Below, in pieces: positions 62,101 through 64,000 of a stretch of 64,000 nucleotides of DNA. The stretch lies in assembly GCF_014773485.1 (NCBI RefSeq), contig NZ_JACXBP010000006.1, positions 358,345 to 422,344 on the forward strand. Reading direction: 5' to 3'. The position numbers and the translations under genes are program-made. Source of the stretch: Erwinia aphidicola (lineage in GTDB: Bacteria; Pseudomonadota; Gammaproteobacteria; Enterobacterales; Enterobacteriaceae). Every line of letters starts with the position of its first letter. The first letter of the stretch is position 1. The notes below the pieces were generated by a model. It ran no database searches, had not been told where the DNA came from, and worked only from the letters and a program-made list of their open reading frames with translations.

Positions 62101-64000
62101 TGACATCAAGGCCGGCAGCATTGACGTGCAGGCAGACACCCTGTCGATGAGCAGCAACCTGCAGGACGCGCTGCGCCAGGCGACGATGAGTGCCGACGAC
62201 ATCAGCCTGCGCGGCACTGATATCGGTCTTGCGGGCGCCAAGCTGACTGCAACAGATACTCTCAGCCTGAGCGCGCGCAACAATCTGACCATTACCACCG
62301 CCAGAAGCAGCCACACGGCTGACCTCGGGGTTATCTCCGGCTCAATGGGCAACCGTACACGCGGCGGCACGGAGGCGGCCGGCTCCCGGATGGCGCAGGT
62401 TAGCGGCGAATGGCAGCAGGCGCTGGGGAGCGAGCTTAACGCCGGCGGCAATCTCACGCTCAATGCCGGGCGTGACGTGACGCTGACGGGCAGCCAGCTT
62501 CAGGCAGGCGGCCAGCTGGGCGTGCAGGCCGGGGGTAATATCAACCTCCTTGCCGATAAGACCAGCAATAGCACGCACCTGGACGCCAACAGCCGGACTT
62601 CGTCAGTCAGCAACAGCCGTGAGGAACAGCGCCTGGCATTAAGCGCACTCGGCGGAGACCAGGGCGTCACCCTGGTGGCAGGCAACCAGCTGCTGGCCGA
62701 AGGCGCACAGGTTGCCAGCAAAGAGGGCCGCATCGGCATCAGCGCGCAGGACGTGACGATTAAGGACGCACGGACCCACACGCAGGACCAGGACAGCGAA
62801 AACAAACGCGAGGGCAAGACTAAAAGCCATCGCATCGAGCAAACCACACGCGAGACCAGCAGCGGCAGCACCTTCAGCGGTCAGCAAGGGGTCACGGTTA
62901 TCGGGCGTGAAGGCAATGTCACCGTCACCGGCAGCGCCCTGCACAGCGACCAGGGCGCCATCGCCCTGCAGGCGAAGCAGGATGTGACCCTCAATACCGC
63001 CACCGAACGCGAGTCAACCTTCAGTGAAGAACGGTCTCAGAAAAAGGGCTTCCTGAAAAAAAGCAGCAGCCACAGCGTGGCGCATGACGCCACCACGCGC
63101 GAGACAGGTACCCTGCTCAGCGGGGAGAGCGTCAGCGTCAGCGCTGGCAATGACCTGACGGTCACCGGGTCGGCGATTGCTGCCGACCGCGATGTGAACC
63201 TGCAGGCCGGACATAACGTTGATATCGGTGCGGCCACCGAGACCGACACCCACTACCGGCTGGATGAGAAGAAAAAGAGCGGCCTGCTGGGCAGCGGCGG
63301 CATCGGCTTTACGATTGGTAAGCAGTCGAGCAAACACGAAGTCGACGAGAAAGGCAGGACCCAGAGCCAAAGCGTCAGCACCGTCGGCAGCAGCCAGGGC
63401 AATGTCAGCATCACCGCAGGCAACCAGCTGCACATCGGCGGCGCCGACCTGGTGGCGGCCAAAGATCTGGCGCTGAGCGGTGACAGCGTGGCTATCGACC
63501 CCGGCTACGACCAGCGCACCCGCCGGGAAACCTTCGAGCAGAAGCAGAGCGGGCTTAACCTGGCGCTGTCGGGCAGCGTGGGCAGCGCGCTCAACACCGC
63601 CGTCAGCACGGCTCAGCAGGCAAGAAAGGAAGGCGACGGACGCCTGAACGCGCTGCAAAACACCAAAGCGGCGCTGTCCGGCGTGCAGGCTGCACAGGCC
63701 TGGGCGCGTGACGACGCCCTGAACGGGGCGGCGGATGCGAAAAATGCCGCAGCCGGCCTGCAGTCGGGTGATAAAGGTGCCGCGCAGGGGGCCACCAACA
63801 CCGTTGGCGTTACCGCCTCCTGGGGCAGCCAGTCGTCGAAGAGCGAAACTCGCACCGACAGCCGCCAGTCGCAGGGCAGCACGCTCAACGCCGGGCAAAA
63901 CCTGTCGATAACGGCAACCGGTAAGAATAACGCCGCGCAAAGCGGCGATATCGCAATATCCGGCAGCCAGCTGAAGGCGGGCAAAAACCTGACGCTTGAC
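56111..64000 (+). CDS. cdiA: CdiA-like contact-dependent inhibition effector / filamentous hemagglutinin (3' end outside window)
   Basis: The frame opens at ATG 56111 and stays open to the edge (2630 codons). Residues 1-25 (MNKHCYRLIFSRTHGELRVV) are the extended signal-peptide region of TPS proteins, followed by LLGLAMFAAPVMAS. The TPS domain (about 80-340) shows ARVILNEVNSNNPSQLRGFL and VIVANPAGIVCNGCGTINAG. FHA-1 repeats of the LDNxxGxLxSxGdLxL type fill about 540-1420. From about 1468 an aromatic-rich segment (KWHRYNYYWRTYGSAVN) begins a non-repeat region that resembles the receptor-binding part of CdiA, to about 1960. FHA-2 repeats (LNAGRDVTLTGSQLQAGGQL) then run to the edge. The pretoxin/VENN motif, toxin domain and the cdiI immunity gene must be to the right. 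Target receptor and toxin type cannot be seen. Confidence 0.92.
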   Translation, partial: MNKHCYRLIFSRTHGELRVVSELARSCSSEPGQHRGVGIAGENRLWVTLRRAVWLLGLAMFAAPVMASGIVADGSAAPGQRPEVIATQNGLPQVNITAPNQAGVSHNQYQQFDVDHKGAILNNSAVMTSTQMAGMIQGNPNLNPNSAPARVILNEVNSNNPSQLRGFLEVAGGKAQVIVANPAGIVCNGCGTINAGRMTLTTGKPQMNADGSLAGYQVERGVISVEGGGLNGDARHDTGYVDLLARAVKVNAGVWAKEEVSVVAGRNRISADGKSVAPLSDNGSAKPQMAIDMGQMGGMYSGSIRMIGTEAGVGVRNQNAQVQAGKTLTVSSEGRLSWQSDAQNAATQAGGDIRMAARDAVDYQGKLHGGGQLSVQSREGKLTQSGTLAAAGDVQLNAARGIASSGHLLAGSDANSQINRDASLRLESQGDIRASGSLLSKKEVDVSGRRVDISGAHVAASRARLNAREGGAALRDSAIDSKQLVINTAADIDARQAQVKAGRWDVTANNLFNQQATWSQTGSGESRFALTGRLDNSDGTIESRQLSFSAAALTNSRGSLLALDNAAQQWRVSGLLDNAGGEIGSNGDLRLDAGSLDNQNGTVKTQAALAVTTSGAVSNAGGNLLAGNALTLSAGGDVSNESGTLSGGQLTLSATGLLANGKGEISGQSLMLTTGSLNNALGKIVAQNDVTLTAQQGLNNAGGWLEAGNGLALNAGGDWDNRGGTAQGGHQVNASALSLDNTGGRLQSGGDLSLKSSGDILNRTGKLTAQQALRVNAGAASLFDNDGGSLQSGGALTLQGGRLNNRQSGRIYSQNALSLSLDGEWNNQGGTLTGSGSSWVRAANLLNAQGAINALDSLDMQFSGKLDNGQGRIFSQLSQTLNAQYIVNVGGWMGSQGSWHAVSGSFDNAQGSVQSQQDAQLAANWLGNAQGALQSAADLVLHVAQDIDNHGGKVSAQGVLAVQGSTADAHAGAINNAGGQWLAGEALNIAALSLNNSQNGQLYSQKLLRLNLNGELDNRGGRLQSGDALSLDAQALNNAGGTTDARQALTLRILSLLDNTGGTIRSNGDQRVTAGNINNRQGVFSSRGDIDLATAQLDNAGGTLIGQGAGTYHIARLDNQQGKVHSAASLTLDATRVNNQGGQLVAMQALKLRADALDNSAQGTISSQASLDLQADSLNNRDGGLILGTTHTGIRARDIDNAAGRLQSAGTLTFTDVATLDNRQGQLLANGNIAINGGLSPSDSPLALLNQGGRIESAGDLTLHTRTLENQRGTLLGLQSLTLSAQQDYTRTAGETVSSNGKVTFSLSGAFTNLADWLLPGELILNAASITNPAVLVGKTLQLTTGTLQNSGRIEADTMTMNVDTLDNAAALMGDDITVRARALDNHGQPAVIAATHRLTLQAGERLNNRDGALLYSGDSLSLHSDDLIENRASFIEADGDLAVEARRLDNLREGLEIQRDAEKSDYKWHRYNYYWRTYGSAVNPDKSTMAPTTQQLTFQDDAAAQSNRYGTLLAIDAAGKRAQVRVKDNKGQLTDLWVNYLALKPNADGSYAMTFYETRGGNQLATIPTPYQNGFHWEHDWTQVLTWDPEKHIDIDSAPFITDYNNFRERTESGTVTRDRLVSEGIGARILAGGNMLLRITGQLLNDASVITAGGNLTQDGGGSVDNRGYSVNERRQSVIVDHYDKDTHHWYPTFNRDETTALTTVDGIITGNGTVTINGASMTNTTVNQAQISRLESALNAVDAERAELERNPLAFTVEGAAPVVGDTALAPGATPSSPLGRPLLPAELALTQLQHLGNVATAIPNNALFAQHTAPASPFLVVTDERFTNRDKFISSDYLLDRVGYDPAQVHKRLGDGFYEQRLVREQVLALTGKASVKGEDAMAQYQQLMNNGSQVAQDFHLVPGVALTPEQIAALQQDIVWLVSETVQTADGPQTVWVPKVYLAQSTLRLSGDGAVIGGGNLQLSASSITNAGNLFADKALTVDAGQFMHQGGDIKAGSIDVQADTLSMSSNLQDALRQATMSADDISLRGTDIGLAGAKLTATDTLSLSARNNLTITTARSSHTADLGVISGSMGNRTRGGTEAAGSRMAQVSGEWQQALGSELNAGGNLTLNAGRDVTLTGSQLQAGGQLGVQAGGNINLLADKTSNSTHLDANSRTSSVSNSREEQRLALSALGGDQGVTLVAGNQLLAEGAQVASKEGRIGISAQDVTIKDARTHTQDQDSENKREGKTKSHRIEQTTRETSSGSTFSGQQGVTVIGREGNVTVTGSALHSDQGAIALQAKQDVTLNTATERESTFSEERSQKKGFLKKSSSHSVAHDATTRETGTLLSGESVSVSAGNDLTVTGSAIAADRDVNLQAGHNVDIGAATETDTHYRLDEKKKSGLLGSGGIGFTIGKQSSKHEVDEKGRTQSQSVSTVGSSQGNVSITAGNQLHIGGADLVAAKDLALSGDSVAIDPGYDQRTRRETFEQKQSGLNLALSGSVGSALNTAVSTAQQARKEGDGRLNALQNTKAALSGVQAAQAWARDDALNGAADAKNAAAGLQSGDKGAAQGATNTVGVTASWGSQSSKSETRTDSRQSQGSTLNAGQNLSITATGKNNAAQSGDIAISGSQLKAGKNLTLD

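Overview
The window looks like a chromosomal segment of a motile, peritrichously flagellated member of the Enterobacterales, most likely the Erwinia/Pantoea branch. The evidence is the enterobacterial gene order fliE/fliF-fliR-rcsA, recognisable Nac and Cbl regulators in the E. coli nac-cbl order, a tRNA-Asn beside them, and long intergenic palindromes. The genus is inferred by eye only.

Layout: (1) 1-5331, the integrase-proximal end of a prophage: about ten small, mostly overlapping plus-strand genes, then an excisionase and a tyrosine integrase that stops 35 bp from the 3' end of fliE. (2) 5367-16692, the flagellar basal body and export cluster: fliE on the minus strand, fliFGHIJKLMNOPQR on the plus strand. 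(3) 17347-19847, rcsA with an RcsAB-type box and a chemoreceptor with a sigma-28-type promoter. (4) 19927-30021, a single 3364-residue, three-module non-ribosomal peptide synthetase (C-A-T-C-A-T-C-A-T-TE) with no tailoring, MbtH or export genes beside it. (5) 30381-45488, a long minus-strand set for uptake and breakdown of an amine- or peptide-like compound: aldehyde dehydrogenase, HAD hydrolase, two FAD amine/amino-acid oxidases, Dpp/Opp-type ABC importer, GNAT, GhrA-like reductase, M20 amidohydrolase, GabT-like aminotransferase and an Lrp-type regulator. Upstream of it is a sigma-54-type promoter with two NtrC-like sites. (6) 45846-49696, a GabD-like dehydrogenase, cbl and nac; nac has its own sigma-54 promoter and NtrC site. 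(7) 50044-53534, an RbsABC-type sugar importer. (8) 54047-54122, tRNA-Asn(GTT). (9) 54289-64000, a cdiB-cdiA-type two-partner secretion locus; the giant CdiA-like gene runs off the right edge before its toxin end.

Three themes link the genes. Motility and surface: flagella, chemoreceptor, the RcsA capsule regulator, and an NRPS that could make a lipopeptide. Nitrogen scavenging: the sequence signals suggest NtrC/sigma-54 turns on both nac and the amine operon. Competition: contact-dependent inhibition. The most noteworthy items are the orphan NRPS, the uncharacterised NtrC-type catabolic operon, the CdiA locus whose toxin lies outside the window, and a dispersed family of short palindromic repeats present in intergenic regions and across the NRPS stop codon.
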